From contig CM042014.1 of the NCBI GenBank assembly GCA_023525715.1, positions 24,770,904-24,834,903 of the forward strand: DNA of 64,000 bases, in the 5' to 3' direction. The stretch's first letter is position 1, and every line of letters starts with the position of its first letter. Both the position numbers and the translations under genes were made by a program. Shown here one piece after another: positions 25,791-36,720 of this stretch. This DNA is from Cichorium intybus (lineage: Eukaryota > Streptophyta > Magnoliopsida > Asterales > Asteraceae). Under the pieces are notes generated by a model. It ran no database searches. It was not told the origin of the DNA and worked only from the letters and a program-made list of their open reading frames with translations.

Positions 25791-26757
25791 GCTTCATCAA
25801 AAACTGGTACGTCACAATGGCACTTCAGCCGATAACTGAGTTGACCGATAAAATGATCAACATAGAAACAAACTGGAAAATATAATGTCAAAATCAAAAT
25901 TTTTTTGAATCTTAGTGTTTTAATAAAAAAAAATCAACACTTTTGTGAAAAATTAATATCTTTTATGAAACTTTCCCTAATGTAAATTTGTCCACTCCAC
26001 ACACCCACCACTTTACACATCTTGGTGCAATCCCACCCGCTTCAACTCCAATGCTGGCACCAGTTACCTGCGGCAACCACCCTATTCACCTCCACCATGA
26101 CGAGTCACCAAAATCAAACATGAAAAGTTTCAATCGAATCAGTAAAATAAAAAAGCTAGAAAATATGTTTCTTTAATCGGTTTTGCTACAAAGTTTTTTT
26201 CATCGGAAGTTTCCAACCATAACGATTCCAATATCTTTTGCTCCAATGTTTTTTTACATTTTTAAGCAGAGGTTTCCGATGAATACGTTCTCCGCATACG
26301 TTTTCGGCGACAACAATTTCAAAAAAACAAATCCTAGAAAATATTTTTGCTTCAATCGGGTATCCACAACTCAATGGTTTAAAAAAGGAATGGATCTGTT
26401 GAGAACGATTTCAATATTTGTTTTGCTAACCTATAACAAGAAAATATCATCTCATTGTCACATTTACATTTTTGTTACAGATCACAGTTAAGTCAGAAAA
26501 ACTGATCGAGAATGATGTGGTTATTGGAAGATGGAAACAGAGGAGGCGATGGACTTACAGGTAGAGAAGGCGACAATGGAGTCAGGTGTTGTTTAATGAT
26601 GATTTGACGGATTTCTTTGAAAGAGAGACTATAAAAAGAGGTAGGTCCCATATTAATTGATATTAATAAAACATAAAATAATAATTAAAAACATTAAAGA
26701 AAGAAAAAAAACAAACTTAGCTTAATCTCATAATTTTTTGCCACAAAATAATAAAAA

Positions 26758-27224
26758 ATTAACGAAATGACCAAAATAACCAAAGAAATCGCAGGCACAC
26801 CTGCTTTTGCTGACGTGGTAGCATGTAGGCTGCGATTTTCCTGAGGTGTGCTATGGTGGGTTTCGATTTTGCCTATAAAAGTCTAGCAGTGTAATTTGAG
26901 TTTAATAAACTAGAACAGGTATGGTGTAGTGGTAAGGTTGATGCTTCTTTTCCAAGAGGGTTTGAGTCTTCCTTGAAACTCAAAATGGTTTTGAAGAAAA
27001 AAGAGTATATGCTACAAGATTTGAACTCAAGACACTAGTTACACAAACATCATAGCTTACTATTAGACTAGCTTGAAACTTGTGTTTCTAAATACCTTTA
27101 ATTATTTTAAATCGAAAGAATCAGTGATGATTTTTTTGAAAGTCGTAGTCCAATATATGAAATCGGTGTCCAATAAAACCCACCTGCGATTTCTTTAGTT
27201 ATTTTAGTCATTTCGTTAGTTTTG
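26758..27224. mobile_element. fold-back element with 35-40 bp inverted ends
   Basis: The left arm (26759-26796: AACGAAATGACCAAAATAAC, then CAAAGAAATCGCAGG) matches the reverse complement of the right arm (27183-27220) with only a few changes. The interior holds a possible SINE-like core (A-box-like TGGTGTAGTGG and B-box-like GGTTTGAGTC at about 26920-26975). Superfamily is not resolved because the flanking duplication is unclear. Confidence 0.6.
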
Positions 27225-27571
27225 AGTAATTTATGAAAAACTTATAATATTAGACTAAATTTATATTTAAAAAAATAATAACATAATCATTTCGTAATGT
27301 GTTTTCTAAAGACCGACATAACCAAATCACAAGAACCACCGAAATTTAAAAATGGAAAAAACTAAAAACCAACCAAAAGACTATCTATATATTATTCACT
27401 CTAAAAAATATATTTTTATCTTTCTAAAACACGACAAAGGATTATTTGGAACTTTGGAAAGTAATGTTTATTTAAGAGTTCCCTGTCAAAAGTTGAAACT
27501 AATTTAGCGACAGAAATTTGGTAAAAAACTAAAAGGGGAAGAGAAATTGGACAAAGGAAACATAAACGCAG
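27225..27571. other. intergenic, likely promoter of the 27572 gene
   Basis: AT-rich upstream region. The last 60 bp before the ATG are purine-rich and look like a 5' UTR. No other signal is assigned. Confidence 0.4.
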
Positions 27572-27964
27572 ATGGAGAACTGGTGGTGCTGGGGTATAGT
27601 AGTGGCGCTCTACTTACCACAGATCGCAATTCCGATTGTCGACGGCAAGGAACTCCGACCATCGGATCATGGACTAACTAACGAGGCAGAGGCGCCGGAA
27701 ACGGCCCAAGCAGATTCTCCTCAGATGTTATCGTTCTTCGGTGGCGGATTTTCTTCAACCACACAGCCACTACCGGAGGCGAGAAACTTCAGTGATCCGT
27801 CGTGGAGTAGCCGGCGCGTAGGCGGTGGAGATCACGTGAGGAAGGTGTTGATAGTATCCAGCTTAGTTTGCGGCATAGTAGGCATCGTTTTGCTGGTTGT
27901 CGCAGGATTTCTCTTCCTCCATCGATTCAGAAATCAAAGATCTAGGGTAGTGCTTTCCAGCTAA
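27572..27964 (+). CDS. small single-pass membrane protein, 130 aa
   Basis: Uncharacterised plant-type protein. The N terminus (MENWWCWGIVVALYLPQIAI) looks like a cleavable signal peptide ending near residue 24. Next comes a hydrophilic, probably extracytosolic stretch of about residues 25-91 with acidic and Ser/Gly-rich parts. A strong membrane helix covers about 92-117 (VLIVSSLVCGIVGIVLLVVAG), then a short basic tail HRFRNQRSRVV. Together these give a type I topology. It is intronless, higher in GC than its surroundings and in good plant codon use, so it is likely a real gene. I do not know its function. Confidence 0.8.
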   Translation: MENWWCWGIVVALYLPQIAIPIVDGKELRPSDHGLTNEAEAPETAQADSPQMLSFFGGGFSSTTQPLPEARNFSDPSWSSRRVGGGDHVRKVLIVSSLVCGIVGIVLLVVAGFLFLHRFRNQRSRVVLSS

Positions 27965-28373
27965 TGATTCATTTTTACGTTTAGTTTTGTTTTTTCCTTC
28001 GATTTCAATCTGTCTCTATTAGTCTTTATTTTGATGACAAACGAGTACTCACTGTTTTTGTTTCTTAATTGAAACCAAATAGTTATTCATTTATATCATT
28101 TTGAATTTTTGGGTGTTTACAAACATAAATTATTTTATTTTATTTTAATAAGATAAATTACACAAAAATCAGTATATATATTAGGCATTTTTCAAGCTAA
28201 CCATTTATTAATTAAACTTTGCCAATTAAAACATCCACTTTTTGCGTTTGTTTTCTAAATGCCACCATTAGTATCCCCTCCAGTACACCAGTTTTCATTA
28301 GCCCGCAAATTGCGCAAATATAAGGGTACACGGAGTAGTTCATCGGGCTCGATCCGGGATCGGATATATTGGG

Positions 28374-28412
28374 TGCGGTACCGCCGGTACCGCCGGTACC
28401 TCCGGTACCGCT
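28374..28412. repeat. GGTACCKCC minisatellite
   Basis: Four to five units of GGTACCGCC/GGTACCTCC in the 5' subterminal region of the Harbinger element. They are unusually GC-rich for this window and are candidate transposase or partner-protein binding sites. Confidence 0.75.
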
Positions 28413-28544
28413 GCCCCGTGTCCATCGGGCTCGGCGGTTTCGGGTGTGGAGGGGTGAGGCTTGGGATGGTGAAGCCGATGATCCCACCTTTAATTTAAAA
28501 AAAAAAAAAATTTTTAATCTTCCAAATATTATCCTCCTCAACTC

Positions 28545-28552
28545 TATAAATA
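28545..28552 (+). promoter_or_regulatory. TATA box of the transposase gene
   Basis: TATAAATA in the context CTCTATAAATAACAC, 116 bp before the transposase ATG, with a pyrimidine-rich leader after it. It is the only good TATA-like site in the element's 5' region. Confidence 0.55.
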
Positions 28553-28667
28553 ACACATCTTCACTCCTTCAAAACTCACACCTTTACCCTTCTTTCTTCC
28601 TCTCAACAATAACTCTATTTTCCCCTTTCCAAAAAAAACCCTCATTTCAAATTTATTTTAAATTGAA

Positions 28668-29978
28668 ATGAGTTCTTCCGATTCTTCCGATTCTTCCAGT
28701 TCTTCCGGTTCGTATGTTCACAGCAAACTACTGGATGAACCTATGCCGTTGGTATCGTCATCGTCTGATGACGATACCGATGTGAATACGATCGCGGTTA
28801 TTGCTGAAGCTGCACATTTCATGTTCCAAAATACTGCAAGTTCTAGCGTTCCTCGTCATAGAACTTTTCTCCACAGAGATCGAGAAACTGCTGAGAAGCA
28901 GCTTATGACAGATTACTTTGTCCCCAATTCAAAGTTTGGGGATGTTAATTTCAGAAATAGGTTCCGAATGAGTAGACGACTGTTTTTGCGGATTGCTCAA
29001 GACTTGGAAATGAATTATCCAATTTTCCAGACAACTTATAATGCCGGTGGAGTTAAAGGGTTCACTGGATTGCAGAAATGCACATCAGCTATCCGCCAAT
29101 TGGGGGGTGGTAGCACCCCCGATTCACTTGATGAATACCTGAATATGTCAGAACGAACTTCCCGTGAAAGCCTCTACAACTATTGCTCTGGTGTTGTTCA
29201 GTTATATGGTGCAGAATACATGCGTAGACCAACAACCAGTGACATTCAACTGTTGTATGCTGCACACGAAGCCAAACATGGCTTTCCTGGTATGTTGGGT
29301 AGCATTGACTGTACACATTGGGATTGGCGGAGTTGTCCAACGTATCTACGAGGCCAGTACATGAGAGGTGATCACAGGTATCCTACAATTATACTTGAAG
29401 CAGTAGCATCATATGATTTGTGGATATGGCATTCATATTTTGGTGTTGCCGGGGGCAACAACGATCTAAATGTGTTGTACCAATCACCGCTTTTCAATGA
29501 TACCATTCTTGGTACAGCACCATCATGTTCATTTGTTTTGGAGGGGGAAGAATACAAGCATGGGTACTATCTTGCTGATGGGATATACCCTAACTGGGCA
29601 ACATTTGTGAAATCATTTTCACACCCTATTACCCCCAAAAAGAAGCGTTTCAAGGCGGCCCAAGAAGCGGCAAGAAAGGACGTTGAACGAGCCTTTGGCG
29701 TTCTAAAAGCAAAATGGGCTATTATCAGACAGCCTGCACGGTCCGTCGATGTCGATCGATGTAAAGATATCATGTACGCTTGCCTAATTTTACACAACAT
29801 GATCATCCAGGATGAAGGTAGGGCTATATGTCCAGTACATGTTCCAGATTCCCCAAACGAACAAGAAGTTAGCCCTGACTTGATTCTCGAAATACGCAAT
29901 CAAGGAATTCACCAAAAACTTCTTGCGGATCTTGTAGACCACATCGAGCATACATACATAGCTACTTTGGATCACTAG
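28668..29978 (+). CDS. PIF/Harbinger (HARBI1-like) DDE transposase, 436 aa
   Basis: Nuclease-transposase of the IS5-related PIF/Harbinger superfamily. It cuts the element at its inverted ends and inserts it at TAA/TTA sites. The N terminus is a Ser/Asp-rich tail (SSDSSDSSSSSGS). A helical region follows to about residue 200, with YFVPNSKFGDVNFRNRFRMS typical of plant copies. The catalytic residues are in place: D214 in GSIDCTHWDW, D304 in YYLADGIYPNW and E340 in RKDVERAFGVLK, with 35 residues between D304 and E340. The end of the domain is CLILHNMIIQDE. It is intronless, with no stop or frameshift, so it may still be active. The start at 28668 is the first ATG after the TATA box. Confidence 0.96.
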   Translation: MSSSDSSDSSSSSGSYVHSKLLDEPMPLVSSSSDDDTDVNTIAVIAEAAHFMFQNTASSSVPRHRTFLHRDRETAEKQLMTDYFVPNSKFGDVNFRNRFRMSRRLFLRIAQDLEMNYPIFQTTYNAGGVKGFTGLQKCTSAIRQLGGGSTPDSLDEYLNMSERTSRESLYNYCSGVVQLYGAEYMRRPTTSDIQLLYAAHEAKHGFPGMLGSIDCTHWDWRSCPTYLRGQYMRGDHRYPTIILEAVASYDLWIWHSYFGVAGGNNDLNVLYQSPLFNDTILGTAPSCSFVLEGEEYKHGYYLADGIYPNWATFVKSFSHPITPKKKRFKAAQEAARKDVERAFGVLKAKWAIIRQPARSVDVDRCKDIMYACLILHNMIIQDEGRAICPVHVPDSPNEQEVSPDLILEIRNQGIHQKLLADLVDHIEHTYIATLDH

Positions 29979-30424
29979 GTGTTTTAACGTTTTTAGTATT
30001 TCATTTCCGTTATTTAGGTTTTATTATTCCGTATTTAGGATTTCATTTCCGTTATTTACGTTTGTATTTTCTTTTTAATTTATGTAATGGTGTGGTTTTT
30101 TAATTTTATGTTATTTGTGATTTTTATTTTATTAATTGCATATTATCATTATTTATAATATTAAATTAAATATTAAAAATCATTTACTAAATTAATAAAT
30201 GAATTTAAATATCAAATATATGATGTGGCATTGTGGGTTCAGTGGGTTCAGTGGGTACTGGTTCCATGGGTGAAAGATTGGTGAAAGATGGGGAAAATGG
30301 AAGTGAGAGGAGAGAGAAAAGCTGACGTGGCGCGTGGGTTCAGTGGGATGGGAGGGATCTACTCCCCCCACCCTAATGGTTAACCTAGGGAAAAGTTTTT
30401 ATGTCGATTGCTCAACGTAATTCC

Positions 30425-30425
<1 letters not shown>

Positions 30426-30452
<27 letters not shown>
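30426..30452. repeat. poly(A) run
   Basis: About 27 consecutive A just outside the Harbinger element. It could be the tail of an old retroposed sequence; nothing identifiable lies upstream of it except the Harbinger. Confidence 0.9.
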
Positions 30453-30455
<3 letters not shown>

Positions 30456-30702
30456 CCATTGTACCGCGTGTAGCAGACAAATAGGCAATAATAGTCACAA
30501 CCTGAGAAAATGCCCAAAATATGCAATAATGTAATTTGCCCTATTTTTATATTCTGAAAATTTTGAATTTCTCGTCAGGAAACAGTTGTTTGCACCGTTC
30601 AAAAAAATATGAGTAGAATTTGTTATAAGGATCAATGTGAAACATGATCAATGAATAATTATCACTTGTGATTCTAAAACTTCATTAATATTTGGTGGTT
30701 GG

Positions 30703-30947
30703 GTTAACGATCGAATTTGGTTATTGAACTTTTTGAATTGTATTTATTTGACCACTTTAATTTTGTTTAAGTTTTAAAAGGTTAACCTAACTTTTTATTC
30801 ATTTTCGAAATGGTCATTATGACCGACTATAACCCGTCATAGTGACCAATTTGGAAATAAATAAAAAGTTAAATGATTTTTTTAAAACGTAAACAAAGTT
30901 AAGCACAAACTAAAAAGTTAAATGACTAAATTCGATCTTAAAACTTT
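30703..30947. repeat. palindromic fold-back repeat, copy 1
   Basis: Two arms in inverted order: TTTAAGTTTTAAAAGGT, CCTAACTTTTTATT and GAAATGGTCA, with a centre near GACCGACTATAACCCGTCA. The family has two further copies in this window, at 31597-32195 and 54846-55025. The entire unit is nearly self-complementary and non-coding. Confidence 0.75.
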
Positions 30948-31443
30948 TTATTTTATATTTTAAATACCAAACAAAAAATAAAGTTTCAACAATTTTCAAA
31001 CTACATAAAAAACTTGATTAATGATGATTAATCAGGTTGGATAAAAGATCGAGATGAGTAATTATATTAACATGAATCAAACGAATTGTGTTGAGTCAAT
31101 TTAAATCTTCAACACTCTTTTATGTATTTCTAATTTTGTTTAAATAACCATATATTTAATATTGTTAAAGTATTATGCTAGGAAAATAGTTTTTTTACCT
31201 AATAAAGCGATTAATTTATTTACCTTTTAAATACTTTTTAAACTTGTAGGATTTATATCAAATTAGCCAAAAGTCTATTTTTAAGTGATGGGGTGTAAAG
31301 ATAAAATATAATTTAAATTGATCAAGTTTTAGATAAATGAACAAAAATTAGTCATTATCATATCTACAACCAATAAACAGTTTCACTGTAAACCGTGTGC
31401 ATGACAATGTTTGGTATAAATAGTAAAAAGTATTTTATCGAGC
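30948..31443. other. AT-rich, no gene seen
   Basis: Low-complexity AT-rich DNA between two repeats. No open frame or repeat end was recognised. Confidence 0.4.
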
Positions 31444-31542
31444 TGTAATCTACTATCATTTCCCCTTTTTTAGACATGTAATCTACTATCATTTCCCCTT
31501 TTTTAGACATGTAATCTACGATCATTTTCCTTTTTTGAACAG
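31444..31542. repeat. 33-bp tandem repeat, 3 copies
   Basis: A unit starting TGTAATCTACTATCATTTCC occurs at 31444, 31477 and 31510. The first two copies are identical and the third is diverged. Confidence 0.9.
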
Positions 31543-31596
31543 TTAAAACACTTACTAGAACCTAAAACCAACAACTTTTTTTTTACACTTTTTGAG

Positions 31597-32195
31597 TTAA
31601 GGTCAATTTGGTCATTTAACTTTCTAGTTTATGCTTATTTCGTCACTTAACTCTGTTTAAATTTTAAAAGGCCACCTAACTTTTTGGGGGTGTTTGAGAT
31701 TGTTTATTTATCTCAATAAACACTTTTAAATATAAGTGTTATTGACTTATATGGTGACAAAAATGAGTTTTTTAAAAGTGTTTGGATTGACTTATTTGAC
31801 GGAAAGAGTTATAAGTTGATAAATTAAAAAGTGTTTGTATTGATTTTCTTTAAAAATGTCTTTTTATTCCAATAAGTCATAAGGAGATTTAATACTAAAT
31901 GTTGACCTTACTTATTATATTGAAAATGAGTTTAAAAGTGACTTATTGACTTATTTACATTTGCCAAACACACTTATTGACTTATTTACTTTTTAAAAAG
32001 TCAATAAATATATAAGGTGTTTTAATAAGCAATCTCAAACACACCTTTTATTTATTTCCGAAATAGCACCATGACTGGTTGGTCATAGTCACCAATTTGG
32101 AAATAAATAAAAAGTTAAGTGACATTTAAAACTTAAACAAAATTAAGTAATCAAATGGACACAATCCAAAAAGTCCAGTGACCAAATTCGATGTT
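31597..32195. repeat. palindromic fold-back repeat, copy 2, interrupted
   Basis: Same family as 30703-30947, split in its left arm by the MITE at 31686-32045. Removing the insertion restores CTAACTTTTT-ATTTATTTCCG, as in the other copies. Confidence 0.78.
31686..32045. mobile_element. MITE with GGGTGTTTGAGATTG ends, 360 bp
   Basis: The left end GGGGGTGTTTGAGATTG pairs with the right end CAATCTCAAACACACC. It sits in a T-run of the fold-back repeat (copy 2), with TTT on both sides, so a 3-bp duplication is possible and a PIF-type relation is likely. The interior is AT-rich with many TTATTGACTTATT motifs. It is non-coding. Confidence 0.78.
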
Positions 32196-32689
32196 AACAC
32201 TTTGGTAATTTTACTCTTTTGTTTATTGTAAACTTGATACGTATATTTTTTGTGTTAAAAGTACATCAAATACGGTTAGATGAGAGTTGTTTCACACTTT
32301 GACTGAATGGTTGCATGACCACTAACAACGAATATGGAATACTTTACTCTACTAAAGAGGATATAATAGACATTGTTCAATTAAATATAGGAATCGCATC
32401 TGATAATGTATTATTTATGACACAGCATGTGATGATAGACTTCTAGTAAATAGGAACTTCACAACATTAAAGTAAAATTCTACGATGTTATCGATTGCAC
32501 CGAAACAGAAGTGAAAGTTAAGTAGTTAAACCATTAATAAAAAATGGATTGACTTAAATAAAACAATTATAAAACTTGGTTAATGTTTAATTAAATTTAA
32601 CTTTATAAAAAGTCTCTTGCTTTCCTTTACAACAATATTCTTATGTCGGCGACCATATATTCTATGGAAGCGGCTTGTGAGCTCCTCTA

Positions 32690-34230
32690 TTTTCATGGTT
32701 TAGCTGACTAGGTTTGCTTAACGAAGGTGGTCAGCTCATGTATCTTACATATGCGGGCGATTTAACTTTTATTGGTAAATGGTCCGAAATCAATTTTATG
32801 AATCTTAATAGAATTCTTCGTTGTTTTTCCTTGCTTCGAGTCTAAAAGTTAAGAGACAAGTGTCAAAATCAAGAGAAATAATCACATGATCAAGACAAGT
32901 GTCAAAATCAAGAGAAGAAATTAAGAGAGAGAAATAATGGATTCCACATGTCAACATTTAGTAGGTTAGGAGGATGAATTAGGAGGATAAAGTAGGAAGA
33001 AATAGAATTTTCCAAAAGTTAATATGCATAAAAGCAAATTCTATGGTGTCGGAGTCGAACAGTCGGAGGTTGATATATTTGCTAGTATTTTAATATGTGA
33101 ATCCGGTATGTTTTTGTTTATTTATCTTGGTCTGCCGATTGAGGTTAATATGAAACTTGCAAATAATTGGTCTCCAATGGTTGAAAACATTCGGCCCAAA
33201 CTTTCTAAATGGAAGGCTAATTCGCTTTCCTTTGGTGGGCATCTCACTCTCGTGAAGTCGGTGCTCAATAGCATTCCTCTTTACTATTTCTCTATTTTTC
33301 GTGCTCCAAGGAAGATCATTAATCTTCTTAGAAGGCGTTTTCTATGGGGTGGTAATGAAGACAAGAGAAAGATCAATTGGGTTGTTTGGGAGACGATTTT
33401 GAAACCAAAGGAGTATGGTGGGCTTGGTGTTGGTTGTCTTGATTCGACGAATTTGGCTTTTCTTGCCAAGGTGTTGGTGACGTTTAAAATGCGGGACAAA
33501 TTCGTTTTGGTTTTGTTGTATAAAACCCTTACATAGTCTCTCGCTTATAGATGGTAAACCTCTTGCTAAAAGTTCTCTTAAAGGAGTGTGGCTTTCCGTC
33601 TCTCAAATCGACCTTGAACTTGAAAGTAGATGCATTTATCTGAATTGCCTCTTCAACATAGTTGTTGAATGGGGGATAATACTTATTTTTGGAAAGATTT
33701 GTGGTGTAGTGATGTGCCTCTGAAAGACCTTTGTCCTACTTTATATGCTCTTGATACTTATTAAAGTTGTCGTGTTAATGAGAGAGTGGTGGTTACGAGG
33801 AAAATAGAGTTCAATGGTCCTGGGTGTGATCTTAGCAGTTAAGAAGTGGGAGGGAAAGTGTGCAATTTTCTGTTCTTTTGAATTTGATTCAGAATTGTCA
33901 GCTTAGATAGATCATTGATAAGCCGAGTCTTGATCGGGATATATATCGCCTCAATTTTTGTCTGGGTCAACTGGATCCATTCGAATATAAATTGCTTTGT
34001 TTGGCGTATTGTTTTAAATAAAACCCGACTTTTGATAATCTCGTGAAACGAGGTGTTAATGTGAGTTCTACCATATGCTCGTTCTGTCTTTCATGTGACG
34101 AACATGTTAATCATCTCTTCTTATCATGTCATTTCACTTCGGATATTTGGAATTGGTGGGTGGGGTAGGTGAAGTTGAGTTTGTTGCCCCTACATCGAGG
34201 TCTCAACGGCTGGAGCTGTTAAACAGGAAG
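32690..34230 (+). pseudogene. LINE (non-LTR) reverse transcriptase remnant
   Basis: Degraded 3' part of a plant LINE ORF2. In order: a reverse-transcriptase catalytic box read as YAGD instead of YADD (about 32745-32760), so the active site is lost; the thumb and connection part at 33024-33536 (YLGLPIEVNMKLANNWSPM, GGHLTLVKSVLNSIPLYY, RRRFLWGGNEDKRKINWV); then a zf-RVT-type region near 34050-34150 (CSFCLSCDEHVNHLFLSC, DIWNWW). Frames are broken by indels, for example near 32840 and after 33536. A 161-bp insertion (32853-33013) lies inside. It is not functional. Confidence 0.85.
32853..33013. mobile_element. small insertion in LINE with 9-bp duplication
   Basis: AAAAGTTAA flanks the insert at 32844-32852 and 33014-33022. 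Joining the flanks restores the LINE reading KVNMHKSKF. The insert has a direct repeat of about 24 bp (GACAAGTGTCAAAATCAAGA) at 32854 and 32896. A 9-bp duplication suggests a Mutator-like origin, but clear inverted ends are not visible. Confidence 0.6.
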
Positions 34231-34687
34231 TTTTGAGACAAGAAATTGCAAAAGTTGTTTCTCTATTCGGTTTACTCCTTGATTTGGTCGATCTGGAGCT
34301 AGTAAACATGTGAAGTTGAGTCTGATGCCCATACAATTACATATGCTTAAATTGTGTTTTCCTTTTTATTGCTCAGATTTTTTTTTGGAACGGCAATTAC
34401 TCAGATATATCCAAAGACACATACATTTAAAAAGATGAGTCAAATATGTTGATTCTTATGCTACAAGCATAAAATTAACTAATGGATCTATTATTCATAC
34501 AATTTATAGCCAAAGGTAATTGATAATTGTAGCAAACATGCCCATATTTGATTGCAACTTATCAAGTCAAAATCACACATAAGCACACTCAAATTTGAGC
34601 ATATAAATATTTCAACGCATATTTTCCAACATTATAAATCTGATTTCTAAAGCTAAAGATCCAAGAAAATTAGAAAGCCAAACTATT

Positions 34688-34805
<118 letters not shown>

Positions 34806-35169
34806 GCTGTCTACGTCAAAGATAGGCATATCAGTGATGCAGCAGTCGTCGGAGAACGAACAGATGCATCACAAACGAAGATGGAAGTTGCAAAGGCTGG
34901 TCAAATGCCGGAGATGGAAGCTGGCAGGAGGGCCAGAGGTGTCGGAGAGGGAGGAGATTTATCCGTCGACGTCAAAGTAGTTGCCAAACGTTGGAGACGG
35001 ACGCTGCAAATGTTGGCCGGAGGTTGGGATGGTTGTAACCCGACAGTTGAAAGAAAGAAAAGGGGGAAAGAGAGATTTGGTCAAGGGCGATGTTTGTATT
35101 TTTCCCCTCATACATCTTTTTCCCCTTAATAATTCATAGGCTCATTAAAAAGCTCTAACCTTTTCAGAC

Positions 35170-35340
35170 ATGTTATTCTTGCAAATCTTAATTATTCAAA
35201 TTAAAAGACTATCAAACACTCTTGCACTTTCAAAATATTGTTCGTATCATGTGATTGTTATTTTTGCAAATCTTGATTATTCAAATTAAAAGACTATCAA
35301 ACACTCTTGTACTTTCAAAATATTGTTAGTATTATGTGAT
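35170..35340. repeat. tandem duplication, about 84-bp unit
   Basis: The unit from TTTTTGCAAATCTTGATTATT through AGACTATCAAACACTCTTG to TATTATGTGATTG occurs twice. Part of it resembles the right end of the element at 43638-44925 (AGACTATCAAACACAGTC), so it may be a doubled transposon end. Confidence 0.7.
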
Positions 35341-35922
35341 TGACTATTCATGTGTGCCTTCAGACGGATTAACGTGTCATTCGGATAATATGATTTACCA
35401 ACTTTGTTTATTTTGAAATATTGAAAATATTGTGTTTTAACTAAAAGATTTATACCATATAAATAAATAAATATTATTAATTTTGTACCTATCACAGCAA
35501 TTGATTTCTATTTAGAAAGGGGAAATGATCTATATACAATAAATTTTTTTCATAATAATGAAACAATTTCTTTTTTGTAACTTACAACTCTTTAAAGCAT
35601 GTATGGATAAAAATTATTACATATAGATCCCTTTGATATAAAAAAATATTGACTGGTTTTTGGTACAAACACAAAACTATTGGCTGATTTTGGTACATGA
35701 GTAAAATCCCAAATACTCTCAAAGGAATCAAAAGAGCGAATTGCTTTGCATTTGTGGGAAAAGACGTCCACGTGCCCACACTTTCCCATACTCGCTTTTA
35801 AACCTTCATCGGTGTACTACTCTTCATACTCTCTTAACTTCTTCTGCAATTTGCCAATTTCTCTCTCTCGTCGACATCTGAGTCAGTTGCACATCCGAAA
35901 GTGAACGTAGGTCTCAGAAGAA

Positions 35923-36132
35923 ATGGCAGACTGGGGACCAATACTCATTGGTGTAGTACTCTTCATACTGTTGCAACCTGGACTCCTTTTTCAGTTACCC
36001 GGAAACGCCAAGCAGCTGGAGTTCGGGAGCATGAGGACCAACGGCAAGGCCATCGCCGTTCACACTCTCATCTTCTTCGCCATCTACGCCATCCTCGTCC
36101 TCGCCGTGCATATCCATATCTACACCGGCTGA
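35923..36132 (+). CDS. DUF3339 small membrane protein, 69 aa (copy 2)
   Basis: Family start MADWGPILIGVVLFILL, loop PGLLFQLPGNAKQLEFGSM, then TNGKAIAVHTLIFFAIYAI and end HIHIYTG. Two membrane helices are predicted, at about residues 5-22 and 45-66. It differs from the other three copies in GKAIAVHT, where they have GVSI(L/C)VH or GISILVH. It is intronless, GC-rich in the coding part and has a well-placed ATG (GAAGAAATGG context). Role unknown. Confidence 0.92.
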   Translation: MADWGPILIGVVLFILLQPGLLFQLPGNAKQLEFGSMRTNGKAIAVHTLIFFAIYAILVLAVHIHIYTG

Positions 36133-36566
36133 TCTCAGATCCGGATCCCTAATGCTACGCACCAGGCCACAGCGTATCAGGTTTTGATCAATCATTAACA
36201 TAAAACATGTTTTATGTTAATTAGTCTGGATATTTCTATATTCTTGTCAATCATTCCCTTCGGACTTTAGCAGCGACTCTTTTTGTTTAATTTGAATGCA
36301 GCGGTGTAACCCTTTTTGTTTGCGCTCCGAGTGAACGTGCTCGTGTGTTTTTATCGGTTTGGCTGCTCTGCTCCGATCGATTTTGGAGCTTTCACAGACT
36401 TGATATGCTGATATGCATGAACCCGTAGCTTTACATGTATGTGTTGTTGAAAAATATTATTAATAGTATTTAATAATTAATCTTGGAATTAATTATGATT
36501 TAATTAATACTATTAATTGCTGAAAAGATGGTGCTAAATAAATTAATTCAAGAGATATAATATATA

Positions 36567-36720
36567 CTAGGTTACAAGCCCATGTTAAACATGGGTTTAC
36601 AACTTAAATTTTTTTGCATAAAATGGAAATTTACTTTGATTTTTTTGGTTTTTTATATCACCATAATATGGCAATGTACTTTGGTTACAGAATGGGATTT
36701 AGTAATAAAAATTAAAACTG
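36567..36720 (-). mobile_element. Helitron-like 3' terminus
   Basis: A then CTAGGTTACAAGCCCATG, followed by TTAAACATGGG, is a minus-strand Helitron tail with hairpin CCCATGTTAAACATGGG, next to a TA-rich stretch. The following 150 bp match 12017-12160. The other end of this element was not found. Confidence 0.55.

Larger units (their letters stand above)
28324..30373 (+). mobile_element. PIF/Harbinger transposon, 2.05 kb, complete ends
   Basis: The left end GGGTACACGGAGTAGTTC pairs with the right end GATCTACTCCCCCCACCC. Both are flanked by TAA (28321-28323 and 30374-30376), the 3-bp target duplication typical of PIF/Harbinger. The element carries one intact transposase gene (28668-29978). Most autonomous members also carry a Myb/SANT-like second gene; there is no room or frame for one here, so it may need that partner from another copy. 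Confidence 0.9.

Noticed and set aside
26915..27000. SINE-like A and B boxes (TGGTGTAGTGG, GGTTTGAGTC)
   Set aside because: No flanking duplication found, and it lies inside a fold-back element, so it is noted there rather than called as a separate SINE or tRNA gene.
29089..29975. Several minus-strand frames inside the Harbinger transposase
   Set aside because: Antisense shadows of the real 436-aa coding frame.
31444..31542. CRISPR-like regular repeat
   Set aside because: It is a direct head-to-tail 33-bp tandem repeat without spacers in a plant genome.
33284..33499. Minus-strand 71-codon frame
   Set aside because: Shadow of the LINE reverse-transcriptase remnant on the other strand.
34881..35129. 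82-codon Gly/Arg-rich frame
   Set aside because: GC-richer than its flank but without a domain, splice partner or known family; not enough to call a gene.
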